From Rhodococcus sp. IEGM 1409 (lineage in GTDB: Bacteria > Actinomycetota > Actinomycetes > Mycobacteriales > Mycobacteriaceae), in assembly GCF_030056735.1 (NCBI RefSeq), contig NZ_JASHKN010000001.1, positions 248,001-312,000 of the forward strand: a stretch of 64,000 nt of DNA, written 5' to 3'. The notes below the pieces were generated by a model that worked only from the letters and a program-made list of their open reading frames with translations, did not search any database and had not been told where the DNA came from. Positions 40,620-50,441 of the stretch are shown here, piece after piece (position 1 is the stretch's first letter; every line of letters starts with the position of its first letter). The position numbers were made by a program, and so were the translations under genes.

Positions 40620-41528
40620 GTGCCCGTGTCGGTACTCGCTGCCGCGAGCACACCGTCAGTTGCCACTCAGCTATTCGGTAGTGGCCTGATCGGTCTGCGC
40701 GAAGGCCTCGAAGCGGGCATCGTGGTGATGATTCTCGCCGCCTACCTTGTGAAGGCTCAGCGCAAGGACGCACTCAAATGGGTGTGGCTCGGCGTCGCGA
40801 TCGCCGTCGCGATGGTGGCGATCATCTTCTTCGCGATCCACTACGGAACGTCCACGGTCGACGGCTTGACCGCCGAGATCATCGCAGGCGTTGCCTCCCT
40901 GATAGCCGTCGTCATCGTCACGATCATGGTCCTGTGGATGCGCACGGCAGCGAAGAACATTTCCGGGGATCTGAAAGCGGGAATGGAAAAGGCGCTGATC
41001 GCCGGCCCCGTTGCCATTTTGTCGCTGTCGTTCTTCGCGGTTGGTCGTGAAGGCGTCGAGACGGCGTTGCTCATGGTCGGATATGCCGAGAACACCGCGG
41101 GCAGCTCCTGGCCGCTGGTCGGCCTGCTCCTCGGAATTCTCGTGGCCGCCGTGCTGACCGTCGCCATGTACTTCGGCGCCCTCCGCCTCAACCTGACGAC
41201 GTTCTTCCGGTACACGGCAATTTTCCTCATAGTCGTTGCCGCCGGCATCCTCTCGTACGGCGTTCGCGCTCTGCAGACCGGAAACGTCCTGCCGGGTGGA
41301 TCCTCTCTCGCCTTCAACCTGACGCCCGGCTACGACCCGTCGACCTGGTACGGCACCGTCCTCGCCGGAATCTTCAATTTCCGGCCGGATCCGACTGTCC
41401 TGCAAGCCACCGCGTGGGTCGTCTACCTCGTCGTCGTTCTCGCGCTCTTCCTGCGTCCGCTGCCGTCAAAGCCGTCCGAGCCGACGGCCCCGCCCGCGCA
41501 CGACACACATGTTCCCGAAAAATCCTGA
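40620..41528 (+). CDS. efeU: EfeU iron permease (FTR1 family)
   Basis: GTG 40620 follows AGGAG. The 302-residue membrane protein has about seven helices and two REGxE iron-binding motifs, R27-E-G-L-E31 and R143-E-G-V-E147, the hallmark of FTR1/EfeU permeases. It takes up iron with EfeO and the EfeB peroxidase encoded downstream. Confidence 0.92.
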   Translation: MPVSVLAAASTPSVATQLFGSGLIGLREGLEAGIVVMILAAYLVKAQRKDALKWVWLGVAIAVAMVAIIFFAIHYGTSTVDGLTAEIIAGVASLIAVVIVTIMVLWMRTAAKNISGDLKAGMEKALIAGPVAILSLSFFAVGREGVETALLMVGYAENTAGSSWPLVGLLLGILVAAVLTVAMYFGALRLNLTTFFRYTAIFLIVVAAGILSYGVRALQTGNVLPGGSSLAFNLTPGYDPSTWYGTVLAGIFNFRPDPTVLQATAWVVYLVVVLALFLRPLPSKPSEPTAPPAHDTHVPEKS

Positions 41529-41542
41529 GAGGCATTGCCGAC

Positions 41543-42673
41543 ATGCGTAAATCCACCCTCGTACTGGCCACGGCTGCGGTACTTCCCTTCTCCCTCGCCG
41601 CGTGCACCGAGAAGACCACGGCGAGCGACGGCGACATCGTCGTCACCGCCACCGACGACTCGTGTGAGGTCAGCGCGACTACGGGCACGACCGGCACGTC
41701 GACATTCCAGGTGACGAACAACGGCTCGAAGGTCACCGAGTTCTACGTGTTCGCCGAGGGTGATCGAGCGATGGGCGAGGTCGAGAACATCGGACCCGGC
41801 CTGACTCGTCAGCTGATCGTGTCCCTCCCCGAAGCCGCAACGTACCAACTGGCATGCAAGCCGGGCATGGTCGGAACCGGAATCCGTCAGGACTTCGTCG
41901 TCACGGGCGATTCGCAGGCAGCCACCGACGAGAGTGGCCAGCTCACCGAGGCTGCCGACGGTTACCGTCGGTATATCCGCAGCCAGATCGTCGCCTTGCA
42001 GGACACCGCAGCGCAGTTCGTCGCCGCCGTCCAGTCCGGCAACGTCGACCAGGCAAAGGCACTGTTCCCGATCGCACGTACCTACTACGAGCGCATCGAG
42101 CCCGAAGCCGAGAGCTTCGGCGAACTCGATCCCAAGCTGGACCTCCGCGAGGCGGATCTCGAGCCCGGTCAGGTCTGGACCGGATTCCACCGCCTCGAGA
42201 AGGATCTGTGGGTCACCGGGCTGCAGCCGGACACCAATGCGGTCGCCGATCAGCTGCTCGAAGACATCCAGTATCTTGCCGACCAGGTGAACGCAGACGA
42301 TTACACGATCGATCCCACCAAGATCGCAGGCGACGCCCAAGGGCTGCTCGACGAGATCTCGACTTCCAAGATCACCGGTGAGGAAGACATCTTCTCGCAC
42401 ACCGACCTGTGGGATTTCCAGGCCAACGTCGACGGCTCGCAAGCTGCGATCGCGGCGCTGAACCCGATTCTGCAGGAACGTAACCCCGAGCTCGCTCAGC
42501 GCATCGCCGACCGATTCGCCGATCTCGACGCCGCGCTGGCACAATTCCGCGTCGGCGACGGATTTGTGTACTACGACACCGTTACCGAGACGCAGCGTCA
42601 GGAACTCTCGCGTAAAATCGATGCCCTGTCCGCCGAGGTCAGCCAGGTCCAGGAAGTAGTTGCGGGGCAGTAG
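41543..42673 (+). CDS. efeO: EfeO iron-binding lipoprotein (imelysin/M75)
   Basis: ATG 41543 gives a 376-residue protein with signal peptide and lipobox (FSLAACTEK). A cupredoxin-like N-terminal domain (FQVTNNGSKVTEFYVFAEG) follows, then an M75 domain with GFHRLEKDLW (HxxE motif), LREADLEPGQVWTG and FSHTDLWDFQANVDG. It delivers iron to EfeU outside the membrane. Fourteen bases separate it from efeU. Confidence 0.9.
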   Translation: MRKSTLVLATAAVLPFSLAACTEKTTASDGDIVVTATDDSCEVSATTGTTGTSTFQVTNNGSKVTEFYVFAEGDRAMGEVENIGPGLTRQLIVSLPEAATYQLACKPGMVGTGIRQDFVVTGDSQAATDESGQLTEAADGYRRYIRSQIVALQDTAAQFVAAVQSGNVDQAKALFPIARTYYERIEPEAESFGELDPKLDLREADLEPGQVWTGFHRLEKDLWVTGLQPDTNAVADQLLEDIQYLADQVNADDYTIDPTKIAGDAQGLLDEISTSKITGEEDIFSHTDLWDFQANVDGSQAAIAALNPILQERNPELAQRIADRFADLDAALAQFRVGDGFVYYDTVTETQRQELSRKIDALSAEVSQVQEVVAGQ

Positions 42674-43954
42674 ATGACTGATTCACCAGAAGGCACGCCC
42701 GCTGCGGAAAACGTAGCACCGCAGGGAGTTTCACGGCGCCGATTGTTCGGCACCGTGGGCGCCGGCGCCGTCCTGGCCGGTGCCGGTGCCGTCATCGGGC
42801 GGGTGACAGCCGAGGACAATTCCGGCGCCGATCACGCAGATGTGGTGGCCTTCCGTGGTGAACATCAGGCAGGCATCACGACGCCGGCCCAGGATCGCAT
42901 GCACTTCGTCGCTTTCGACGTGACGACGAAATCACGTGACGAACTGATCTCGCTGCTGCAGACGTGGACGGCGATGGCAGAACGAATGACTGCGGGTCAG
43001 GAAGCAACCGAGGACGGCGCAACCGGCGACGGTCCGCACGCACCACCGAGCGATACCGGTGAGGCTCTCGATCTCGCACCGTCGCAACTCACCCTGACCA
43101 TCGGATTCGGACCGTCCCTTTTCGACGACCGTTTCGGGCTCGCGGACAAGAAACCTGCTGCCCTGCTGGACCTTCCCCATTTCCGTGCTGACAACCTCGA
43201 TGCGAATCGCAGCGGCGGAGACATCGCGATTCAGGCGTGTGCCAACGATCCGCAGGTAGCGGTGCACGCGATCCGTAACCTGGCGCGCGTCGCGTTCGGC
43301 ACTGCGTCGGTGAAATGGTCACAACTGGGGTTCGGGCGAACGTCGTCGACGTCGACCACGCAGGCGACACCGCGAAACCTGTTCGGATTCAAGGACGGAA
43401 CCGCCAACATCAAGGCGGAAGACCCGGATCTGCTGAAGCAGCATGTATGGGTCGACTCTGACGACGACCAGGAATGGATGGTAGGGGGATCATTTCTTGT
43501 CGCCCGGCGTATCCGAATGCTGATCGAGCAGTGGGATCGCGCAGTGCTCAAGGAACAGGAAGCCGTCATCGGCCGCTCCAAACGGAGCGGCGCGCCGCTC
43601 GGCGGCAAGGACGAGTTCGACGAGCTCGATCTCGATTCCAAAATGGGACACGACTTCGTCATCCCGGAGGATTCACACGTGCGTCTGGCCTCGGCCGAGG
43701 AACTCGGTGGGATTCAGATCTTGCGCCGCGGATACAACTTCACCGACGGCTCCGACGGCTTCGGCCACCTCGATGCCGGACTGTTCTTTGTCGCGTATTG
43801 CCGGAATCCAGTCGAGCAGTTTGTTCCGATGCAGCAAAACCTTTCACGGCACGATGCGTTGAACGAATACATTCAACACGTCGGCTCAGCCGTCTTCGCT
43901 TGCCCGGGCGGACTGACCCCTGAAAGTTACTGGGGCTCAAAACTATTCGAGTAA
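42674..43954 (+). CDS. efeB: EfeB DyP-type heme peroxidase (Tat-exported)
   Basis: The 426-residue enzyme begins directly after efeO. It has a twin-arginine signal (SRRRLFGTVGAGAVLAG, from residue 20), the DyP motif GFKDG (238-242) with catalytic Asp, FLVARRIRMLIEQWDR and VRLASAEELGGIQILRRGYN. It oxidises ferrous iron or acts on heme for EfeUO uptake at the cell surface. Confidence 0.93.
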   Translation: MTDSPEGTPAAENVAPQGVSRRRLFGTVGAGAVLAGAGAVIGRVTAEDNSGADHADVVAFRGEHQAGITTPAQDRMHFVAFDVTTKSRDELISLLQTWTAMAERMTAGQEATEDGATGDGPHAPPSDTGEALDLAPSQLTLTIGFGPSLFDDRFGLADKKPAALLDLPHFRADNLDANRSGGDIAIQACANDPQVAVHAIRNLARVAFGTASVKWSQLGFGRTSSTSTTQATPRNLFGFKDGTANIKAEDPDLLKQHVWVDSDDDQEWMVGGSFLVARRIRMLIEQWDRAVLKEQEAVIGRSKRSGAPLGGKDEFDELDLDSKMGHDFVIPEDSHVRLASAEELGGIQILRRGYNFTDGSDGFGHLDAGLFFVAYCRNPVEQFVPMQQNLSRHDALNEYIQHVGSAVFACPGGLTPESYWGSKLFE

Positions 43955-43969
43955 ATATTTACCTCGATA

Positions 43970-45556
43970 TCAGTACCGCCACGCCCTCACCAGTCCGTAC
44001 TCCGAGCTTTGTCTCTCGACGACCCCGTTGCCTACCGCTCGAGTCGTGGTCGGAGCGGAAGTCGGCGTGCTGACGACAGGCGGAGGGGATGGCGCGGCGC
44101 TGACGACCGTCGAGTCGCTGACGACCGTCGAGTCGCTGACCTGAACCGGAGGAGCCTCCGCGACAGCAGGATCTGCGAACGGGCGCACAGTCACCCACAA
44201 CACGACACTGAACACGGCGATCACGCTCATCGCGATTCCCACTACGAAGGGAAGCCGCGATCGACGTGGGCTGGCCTCTGTGTCAGATTCAGGAGTGACC
44301 GTCACACCGGCGACATCATCCGACCGATCACTGGGAGGATCGCTCTCATCTGATTCGGGATCATCGCCCTCAACCGAGGGTGTCTCCGAATCATCCAATC
44401 CTTCAACCACACTCGGGACGTTCGCCCTGACATCAACCTTCCCGGTCTCAGCAGACTCCTCGGTCTCAGCCGGCTCCTCGGACTCCGTTTTGACGAGCTC
44501 AGCCGCTTCGGTGACCGCCGGCGCTTTGGTCACCGCCTTGGTGAGATCGATCACCTCGGTGATTGCCTCTGGAACGTCCACCGTCTCGACGACCGGCACC
44601 TCGACGACCGGCACCTCGACGACCGGCGTCTCGACGACCGGGACAGTCGGCCCCTGCCTGACTATCGGAATCTCACGTGTCCCCAGCTCACGAGTTCGAG
44701 CCCAGAGCGCCGCCCCCTTCCCCGCTGCAAACTCCGGCTCCGCAGGGAGAACTACAGGAATGCGTAGCTCGCGCAGCACCTCTTCGAGTAGCGGGAGGCG
44801 CGCTCCGCCGCCCACGATCGCGACTACATCGGGGCGTCGCTGCACTTGCATCGCGACTTCGTTGATCGCAGCCCACGAGCTGATGAACAGATCGCGCGCA
44901 AGCTCGTCGATATCGAATCGAGTCATCAAGGTCGGCCCCGAACCCGATTCGCGGAACTCGAGGGTGCTCGACAACGCCTCTTTCACGAACCGTCCGAATT
45001 CGGTCCAGTCCCGTTCCTCGACAGGGTCATTCGAAGGGTTGAGGTCGGAGCTACGCTTCCTCAGGAATTCACCCACCAGACGGTCGAGCATGTCGCCGCT
45101 CACCATGCTCGTGCGCGTCGAACCCTGAACCTGGCCGCTCACGACGTCGACGATCGACACTGTCAGTCCGGTCTTGCCGAGGTCGTAAACCAGAAGGTTG
45201 CGGAATCCGTGAACGGCACCCGAGGCATTTACCAGCTCGAGCACTGCTTCCGCCTCGGAGATCAGACGAAAGTTGGCGACTCCCGACGCCTTGAATTCCG
45301 CCTCGACTGATATCCGTGTGCGCTCGTCCGGACACGCGACGACTATCGGCGCACTGCTCTTCCGCCCCAGATCGGCTGCCGCCTTCGCGGCAACTCGAGG
45401 CGGCGATGCCGCAGCAACTCCCAGGACACGTGACAAAAATCGAGTTTCGCCCGCGTCCGCATCCGGTGTGCCGCTCGTGTCCGCCGACGAGTCGTCATCG
45501 ATCCGCATGATCCGGACGGCATCCGCCCCAATCGAGAAACCAAACACAGCACTCAC
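43970..45556 (-). CDS. Hsp70/actin-like membrane protein with PVVEV repeats
   Basis: GTG 45556 follows an AAGGGTGG site; the product has 528 residues. Residues 1-300 form an actin/Hsp70-type ATPase half (VSAVFGFSIGADAVRIMRI, LLVYDLGKTGLTVSIVDV, VAIVGGGARLPLLEEVL). Next come tandem PVVET/PVVEV repeats, an acidic linker, one membrane helix (PFVVGIAMSVIAVFSVVLWVTV) and an outside Thr/Pro-rich tail with a DSTVVS duplication. Such proteins occur in mycolic-acid actinobacteria. Function unknown; it converges on efeB with a 15-bp gap. Confidence 0.75.
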   Translation of the reverse strand: MSAVFGFSIGADAVRIMRIDDDSSADTSGTPDADAGETRFLSRVLGVAAASPPRVAAKAAADLGRKSSAPIVVACPDERTRISVEAEFKASGVANFRLISEAEAVLELVNASGAVHGFRNLLVYDLGKTGLTVSIVDVVSGQVQGSTRTSMVSGDMLDRLVGEFLRKRSSDLNPSNDPVEERDWTEFGRFVKEALSSTLEFRESGSGPTLMTRFDIDELARDLFISSWAAINEVAMQVQRRPDVVAIVGGGARLPLLEEVLRELRIPVVLPAEPEFAAGKGAALWARTRELGTREIPIVRQGPTVPVVETPVVEVPVVEVPVVETVDVPEAITEVIDLTKAVTKAPAVTEAAELVKTESEEPAETEESAETGKVDVRANVPSVVEGLDDSETPSVEGDDPESDESDPPSDRSDDVAGVTVTPESDTEASPRRSRLPFVVGIAMSVIAVFSVVLWVTVRPFADPAVAEAPPVQVSDSTVVSDSTVVSAAPSPPPVVSTPTSAPTTTRAVGNGVVERQSSEYGLVRAWRY

Positions 45557-45722
45557 GGAACCGCCACCCTTCTTTTCGGACCGAAACACCGAATATCGAA
45601 CTCTTAACCGTCTTACGGTATGTTTACAACAACTAAGAATACTCGACGAACGGTTACCTTCCCGCTACTGTCCGCATTAATTTCCGATACGCGCGATCGG
45701 AGCCGGAGAGACCAGTCCGACC

Positions 45723-47552
45723 ATGAGGCTCATCTTGACGAAGTACACCCTGACATCTCACGCACCCAGGATCAACAAATTCCTGTCAACACCGTCGCCG
45801 CGATCCCTTCGCCGTACCGAACCGGGTACATCGCCGATCTCCACTTTCGAGACCTGGTTCGGCCCCGACGAATCTCCGCTCTTCGGAAGCGTCCACCTGC
45901 CGACCAATCGTCGGGTGCGAGGCGGAATCGTCATCTGCTCGCCGCTTGCCAAAGAGCACGTCTCAACCTACCGCGGTCTCCGGCAGCTGAGTGAGAAACT
46001 GGCCGAAGCCGGATTCATGGTTCTGCGATTCGACTATCGCGGACAGGGTGATTCGGCCGGGGATCAGAACGACCCGAATGCGGTGACACACTGGACCCAG
46101 AGTGTCGAACATGCAGTCCGCTATTTGCGTGACTCCGGTGTTGCCGACTTGGGAATGGTCGGACTCCGCGCCGGCACCCTGATCGGGACCAACGCACTTG
46201 CGTCATTGAACTCGCTTCGGGCACTTACACTCTGGGACCCGATCATCGTGGGCAAAGCCTATGTTCGCGAGCAAACCGCGTTCTATCGAATGTCACTCGG
46301 CGGCGAGGCAGATCAGAGCAACTGCGTATCGTTCGTCGGTGGCGCCTTCGCACCCGAAGCAATTACCGCCCTAGGAAAGCTGAGGATCGATCCTGCCGAA
46401 AAGGGTGCTCCCTCAGCCACCCTCGTCGTCAGTCGCCGCGAAAATGCCGCATCCGCGCGCATGCAGAAGTTAATCGATTCGCTGGGCGCTGAGCTCATGG
46501 TCGTCGACCGACAGGAACCGTTTGTCACGCCAAGCAGCTTCGTGATGTCGGTGCCGACGTCTGACATCGAACGAATCGCCCATTGGATGTCCCGTCAGTT
46601 CCCGACGACGACGGCGTCGGTTCATCCTGCGATTCACACGCGGGCAATCGTAGATCGCACTGCCGACGGCACACCCGTCTACGAGGTCATCGAGCGACAG
46701 GGCCCCAACGATCTCTTGTCGATCGTTACCGTGAGCGCGTCGCCGAACACCACCGGTACAGTCGTTTTACACGGCACCGCTGCCGAGCACCGAATTGGTC
46801 CCGCGCGGTTGTGGGTCGAACAAGCACGCGACTTGGCCAAGTCGGGCGTGCAGGGTGTGCGATTCGACCGACGTGGCACCGGCGATTCCGGGACAGTCAT
46901 CGAGGACGAAAGTACACCGGCAATCGAAGCATCGGCACGGGCCGATGCACTGGACCTTGTTGATGCACTGGATATTCCGGCAGAGCAGCGCATTCATATC
47001 GGAGTATGCTCGGGCAGCTGGTTGAGCGCATACACTGCAGACAAGCGCGGAGCTGCCGGTGTGATGCTGATCAACAACGTCAATTGGTCGCTACAGAACC
47101 ATCGGCTGCCCATCAAGAAGGCGCAGATCGAATCACTCGACTCGAGGTGGGTGGACAAAGCGTTCGTTCCATTGCGCGCTGTGCGCAACTTCGGACGACG
47201 CCTTCAGTCATTCCTCCCCTATCGCGCCTGGCTCGCCTTCAGCAACATCGGCTACCTCAACGCGCCGGAATCGCTCCTGGCGCAACTCGACAAGGCCAAC
47301 GTTCACACAACCGTTCTGCTCTCTCCCGAAGACCGCGCCTGGTTCAATGCGAGCCGAGGCGAGATCGGACTCGCCCGGTTGCACGCATCGGGATTCCGCC
47401 CCGACGTGCATGACTACGAGTACGGCGATCACAGCCTGTACGAACGTGAGATACGCATTGCTGCCCGATCTGAGATATTCCGAACCGTCGCATCGATTTT
47501 CGAGGAACCTGACGCCGATCGAATTCTGCCTGCCTCAGACTCCGGGCACTGA
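45723..47552 (+). CDS. Tandem alpha/beta-hydrolase-fold protein with altered nucleophile sites
   Basis: The 609-residue protein has two hydrolase-like units. In the first, FMVLRFDYRGQGDSAG leads to the elbow G147-L-R149-A-G, with Arg where Ser is usual. In the second, VRFDRRGTGDSGT leads to G427-V-C429-S-G, with Cys. It resembles exopolysaccharide-associated hydrolases. The first unit is probably non-catalytic; the second could use Cys429. It has no signal peptide that I can place with confidence, and precedes a secreted relative. Confidence 0.7.
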   Translation: MRLILTKYTLTSHAPRINKFLSTPSPRSLRRTEPGTSPISTFETWFGPDESPLFGSVHLPTNRRVRGGIVICSPLAKEHVSTYRGLRQLSEKLAEAGFMVLRFDYRGQGDSAGDQNDPNAVTHWTQSVEHAVRYLRDSGVADLGMVGLRAGTLIGTNALASLNSLRALTLWDPIIVGKAYVREQTAFYRMSLGGEADQSNCVSFVGGAFAPEAITALGKLRIDPAEKGAPSATLVVSRRENAASARMQKLIDSLGAELMVVDRQEPFVTPSSFVMSVPTSDIERIAHWMSRQFPTTTASVHPAIHTRAIVDRTADGTPVYEVIERQGPNDLLSIVTVSASPNTTGTVVLHGTAAEHRIGPARLWVEQARDLAKSGVQGVRFDRRGTGDSGTVIEDESTPAIEASARADALDLVDALDIPAEQRIHIGVCSGSWLSAYTADKRGAAGVMLINNVNWSLQNHRLPIKKAQIESLDSRWVDKAFVPLRAVRNFGRRLQSFLPYRAWLAFSNIGYLNAPESLLAQLDKANVHTTVLLSPEDRAWFNASRGEIGLARLHASGFRPDVHDYEYGDHSLYEREIRIAARSEIFRTVASIFEEPDADRILPASDSGH

Positions 47553-47566
47553 GCGGCACCACTGCG

Positions 47567-48784
47567 ATGCGAAGCTCCCTACGTCTTGCCGGGATCACAC
47601 TGTGCCTTGCAGTCTTGGCGTGCGCGTGCACTCAACCGGCCACTGCCACACGTGAATCCGTGTCAATCGAGCCCTGGGATCCCGAGGCGCTGCCCGTCGT
47701 CAGCGACGCCGCGCTCCAAGACCGTGGCGACTTGATCAGTTCGACCGAACTTACCGATCTCGATCCACTGATCACCGACACACAAGCCAGCGCATTTCGA
47801 GTCGTATATCAATCGACGTCCGGAATCGACGGACTTCCAGTTCAGGTGTCCGGCAGTGTTTTTCGTCCAGCGGGTCCTGCGCCGGAAGGCGGTTGGAACA
47901 TCGTGTCATTCGGGCATGCCCCCGCGGGCCTGTCCGCAGAATGCGGTCCTTCGCTCTACCCGAACCTCCTGGGGTTCGCCAGTGCAATTGCCTCCTTGAT
48001 GAAATTGGGCATGGTGGCGGTGATGACCGACTACCAAGGCTTGGGTATCAGCGACAGGCCTCACGCGTATCTCGAGCCGAACACCGCAGGCTTCAACGTG
48101 ATCGACGCCGTCCGTGCCGCCAAAGCAGTTGTGCCAGAGACTACGTCCAAGTGGGCGGCATACGGCGTAGCTCAGGGCGGGCAAGCGGCGTGGTCGGCCG
48201 CGGAGCTTGCCGATTCGTACGGGACGGGACTGGACTTCGTAGGATCAGTTGCACTCGCTCCCACCGTCGATCTCGTACAGATGGCGGAACTGTCGACCAC
48301 CAACTGGCTCACGCGCGATCAACAGGTCATAATGCCGTTCCTGATCGCCGGATTGCAGAGCGCGTATCCCGAGGCAAAGGAAACCGACTACCTACACGGC
48401 AGTCTGGCAACCAACCACGCGATGTGGCTCGCGTGCTCCGGTGCTCTGGCAGATCAACGCGCCAAGTCCAACGACAAGATCAACCCGGCCGACACAGCGC
48501 CCTCGACTCCCGAAGCTGCCGAAATCTTCAAGACTTGGCTCACTGACGTTTCGCTACCCAAGCGTGAGGCATCGGCACCACTTCTTGTCATCAACGGCGG
48601 CCAGGATGCCGTGGTCCGGCCGATGTGGGTTCAGCATGCTGTCGACGTGGGATGTGAACTCGGAGATACGATTCAACACATTGTCCGACCAGAGCAAACG
48701 CACTACAACCTCGATGCGGGCGGCGAAACCGCCCTCTGGTTGATTCAACGATTCGCAGGAGAACCCGCACCGAACGACTGCTGA
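47567..48784 (+). CDS. Secretory-lipase-family lipoprotein lacking the catalytic serine
   Basis: The 405-residue protein has a signal with lipobox (LAVLACACT) and a LIP-family fold: VSFGHAPAGLSAECGPS, VAVMTDYQGLGISDRPH and AAYGVAQGGQAAWSAAEL. The nucleophile elbow is G200-V-A202-Q-G, where the family has Ser. The Asp (INGGQDAVVRP) and His (PEQTHYN) of the triad remain. It is probably a surface-bound, non-hydrolytic relative, or uses another chemistry. It lies 15 bp after the tandem hydrolase gene. Confidence 0.75.
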   Translation: MRSSLRLAGITLCLAVLACACTQPATATRESVSIEPWDPEALPVVSDAALQDRGDLISSTELTDLDPLITDTQASAFRVVYQSTSGIDGLPVQVSGSVFRPAGPAPEGGWNIVSFGHAPAGLSAECGPSLYPNLLGFASAIASLMKLGMVAVMTDYQGLGISDRPHAYLEPNTAGFNVIDAVRAAKAVVPETTSKWAAYGVAQGGQAAWSAAELADSYGTGLDFVGSVALAPTVDLVQMAELSTTNWLTRDQQVIMPFLIAGLQSAYPEAKETDYLHGSLATNHAMWLACSGALADQRAKSNDKINPADTAPSTPEAAEIFKTWLTDVSLPKREASAPLLVINGGQDAVVRPMWVQHAVDVGCELGDTIQHIVRPEQTHYNLDAGGETALWLIQRFAGEPAPNDC

Positions 48785-48816
48785 CGAATTCCGTGCGATC
48801 GCTCAGATCGGTGTGG

Positions 48817-50355
48817 TCAACGACGGCTGGAATCAACCAGGTACTCCAGGTTCTGGTTGTAGGGCGCTGCGGAGACTTCTCGGTGCGCGCTAACGCGAGC
48901 GATCTCCGACGTTCCGTCAGACACAGTCGCAACAACCGACCCGACCGCTGCAGGCACCACGCATGTTCCGATACCCGCGGGGACTTCGCATGAAGTGGAG
49001 GTGTCGCCGATCGTGACCGTCACTGTCGACGGTCCCCTGACCGCAGTCACGACCTCGACCGTATCGCGGACGGGAGATGAACCGGGACGGAGAACCATTG
49101 GCGATGGTGGGGGGTTCGATGGAACCGCACCGACCAATTGTGATCGATAGATCAAGTAGGCCGTGTCACGACTGATGACCGGCGGTTCGCCTGTCCGGAA
49201 CCAGTACAACCAATACGCATTGAGATCCAGCAACGCACGTCCATGCCCCTCGCTCGGTGCAAACGCGGTCCCCTCGCTGTAGTCGTTCCAGGTGGTCAAT
49301 TGCACCCACTCACTGTCGGATTCGAGTGCAATATTCCAGGTGTCGCGAAGGTTCTGGCTGTTGTTCGCTTCGTCATAAATCGATTGGTTGGGCCGGACAT
49401 CCTGGAAGGACACCGGCTGCATCCACACCTTGCCCATCGCATGCGCTTTGTCTGCCGCCGCCCTCGGGGACGTCGGACCGAGCGCTTCCAACGGGTTCCC
49501 TGCGGGACTGCGATTGCCCCAGTTGGAATATCCGTAACTGATGGCCGCGAATGCGTCCATATTGGCTGCGGCATCGAGGAAGAGCGGAACGAAGGCCACG
49601 TCAATCCCGTACGAATCTTTCATGACAGCGATGAACTCAGTCCACCACTGCGGCGACTTGTTCTCCGCCAGAAAGGGGGAGATCACAAGGCGACCGTCAT
49701 CGAGCTTGAATACCGAAGGTGCAGTTGCATATTGCGCCATCTCCGCCGCAAGTTCTTGTGGACTGGTCGATTTCAATGAGGCATTCATGTCCGGCATCAA
49801 CATGACCTTGAAATTCGGATCGACTGTGGATGCCGCCGCAATTAGCGCATTCGGAATCGTCGAACCCCACCAGTCGGTGTCTGTCGCACGGGTCATGATA
49901 TCCACCGAAAACCCGTCAATGCCCGCAGAAATTGCATTGCGAACCTCGGTTTCGAGATCACGTTGGCGCCACTGGGGATCAGTCAGGGGCGCCCGAGACT
50001 CCGGGCGATCACGCAGCAGCCCTCCGTACGACTGATGAATACCCTTCTCGCCGTCAATCGACAAATATTCCGTCTCGTAGGTATCGGCAAACGGTTCCGC
50101 GTTGTCGAGTGAGATCGGATACGGCGGGAAGTAGTGTGCAAACACCAACTTCTCATTCAGGGAAGCGGAATCGGGTCGTTCGAAAGGTAGAGCCTGCTGC
50201 CCACCGCCGTTCGACGAGTTCAGGTGCGGCACAACCCATAACGTGAAGAACCCGCACACAACTGCTCCGATACCGACAGAAACTATCCAGAAGCGAACGG
50301 ACCTTCGGCGACGAGGCACCGGTGCAAGGCTCTCACGAGCCGAATTCCACTGCAC
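48817..50355 (-). CDS. GH71-like glycoside hydrolase, membrane-anchored
   Basis: The 512-residue protein has an N-terminal signal anchor (VRFWIVSVGIGAVVCGFFTLWVV) and a GH71-type catalytic domain: KLVFAHYFPPYPISLDNAE, GIDGFSVDIMTRATD, VMLMPDMNASL and WVQLTTWNDYSEGTAF. A C-terminal beta domain ends PYNQNLEYLVDSSRR. GH71 enzymes cut alpha-1,3-glucan. Next to EPS genes it may trim or release polysaccharide. A partial relative lies at 63529-64000. Confidence 0.8.
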   Translation of the reverse strand: MQWNSARESLAPVPRRRRSVRFWIVSVGIGAVVCGFFTLWVVPHLNSSNGGGQQALPFERPDSASLNEKLVFAHYFPPYPISLDNAEPFADTYETEYLSIDGEKGIHQSYGGLLRDRPESRAPLTDPQWRQRDLETEVRNAISAGIDGFSVDIMTRATDTDWWGSTIPNALIAAASTVDPNFKVMLMPDMNASLKSTSPQELAAEMAQYATAPSVFKLDDGRLVISPFLAENKSPQWWTEFIAVMKDSYGIDVAFVPLFLDAAANMDAFAAISYGYSNWGNRSPAGNPLEALGPTSPRAAADKAHAMGKVWMQPVSFQDVRPNQSIYDEANNSQNLRDTWNIALESDSEWVQLTTWNDYSEGTAFAPSEGHGRALLDLNAYWLYWFRTGEPPVISRDTAYLIYRSQLVGAVPSNPPPSPMVLRPGSSPVRDTVEVVTAVRGPSTVTVTIGDTSTSCEVPAGIGTCVVPAAVGSVVATVSDGTSEIARVSAHREVSAAPYNQNLEYLVDSSRR

Positions 50356-50441
50356 GGCGTGCCGTTCCTCCTTGGTCAGTGCACGCTCCGAGCCCCAAGT
50401 GACAGCGGGTGACGTAGATACCTGCGCAGCTACACATAAGC

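Noticed and set aside
41423..42544. A 373-codon leftward frame across efeO
   Set aside because: efeO is convincing (lipobox, HxxE) and in operon with efeU and efeB; the antisense frame lacks an RBS and motifs.
44280..45128. A Ser/Thr-rich rightward frame opposite the actin-like gene
   Set aside because: Its Thr-Gly-Thr-Ser repeats are the complement of the PVVEV repeat DNA; no start signal.
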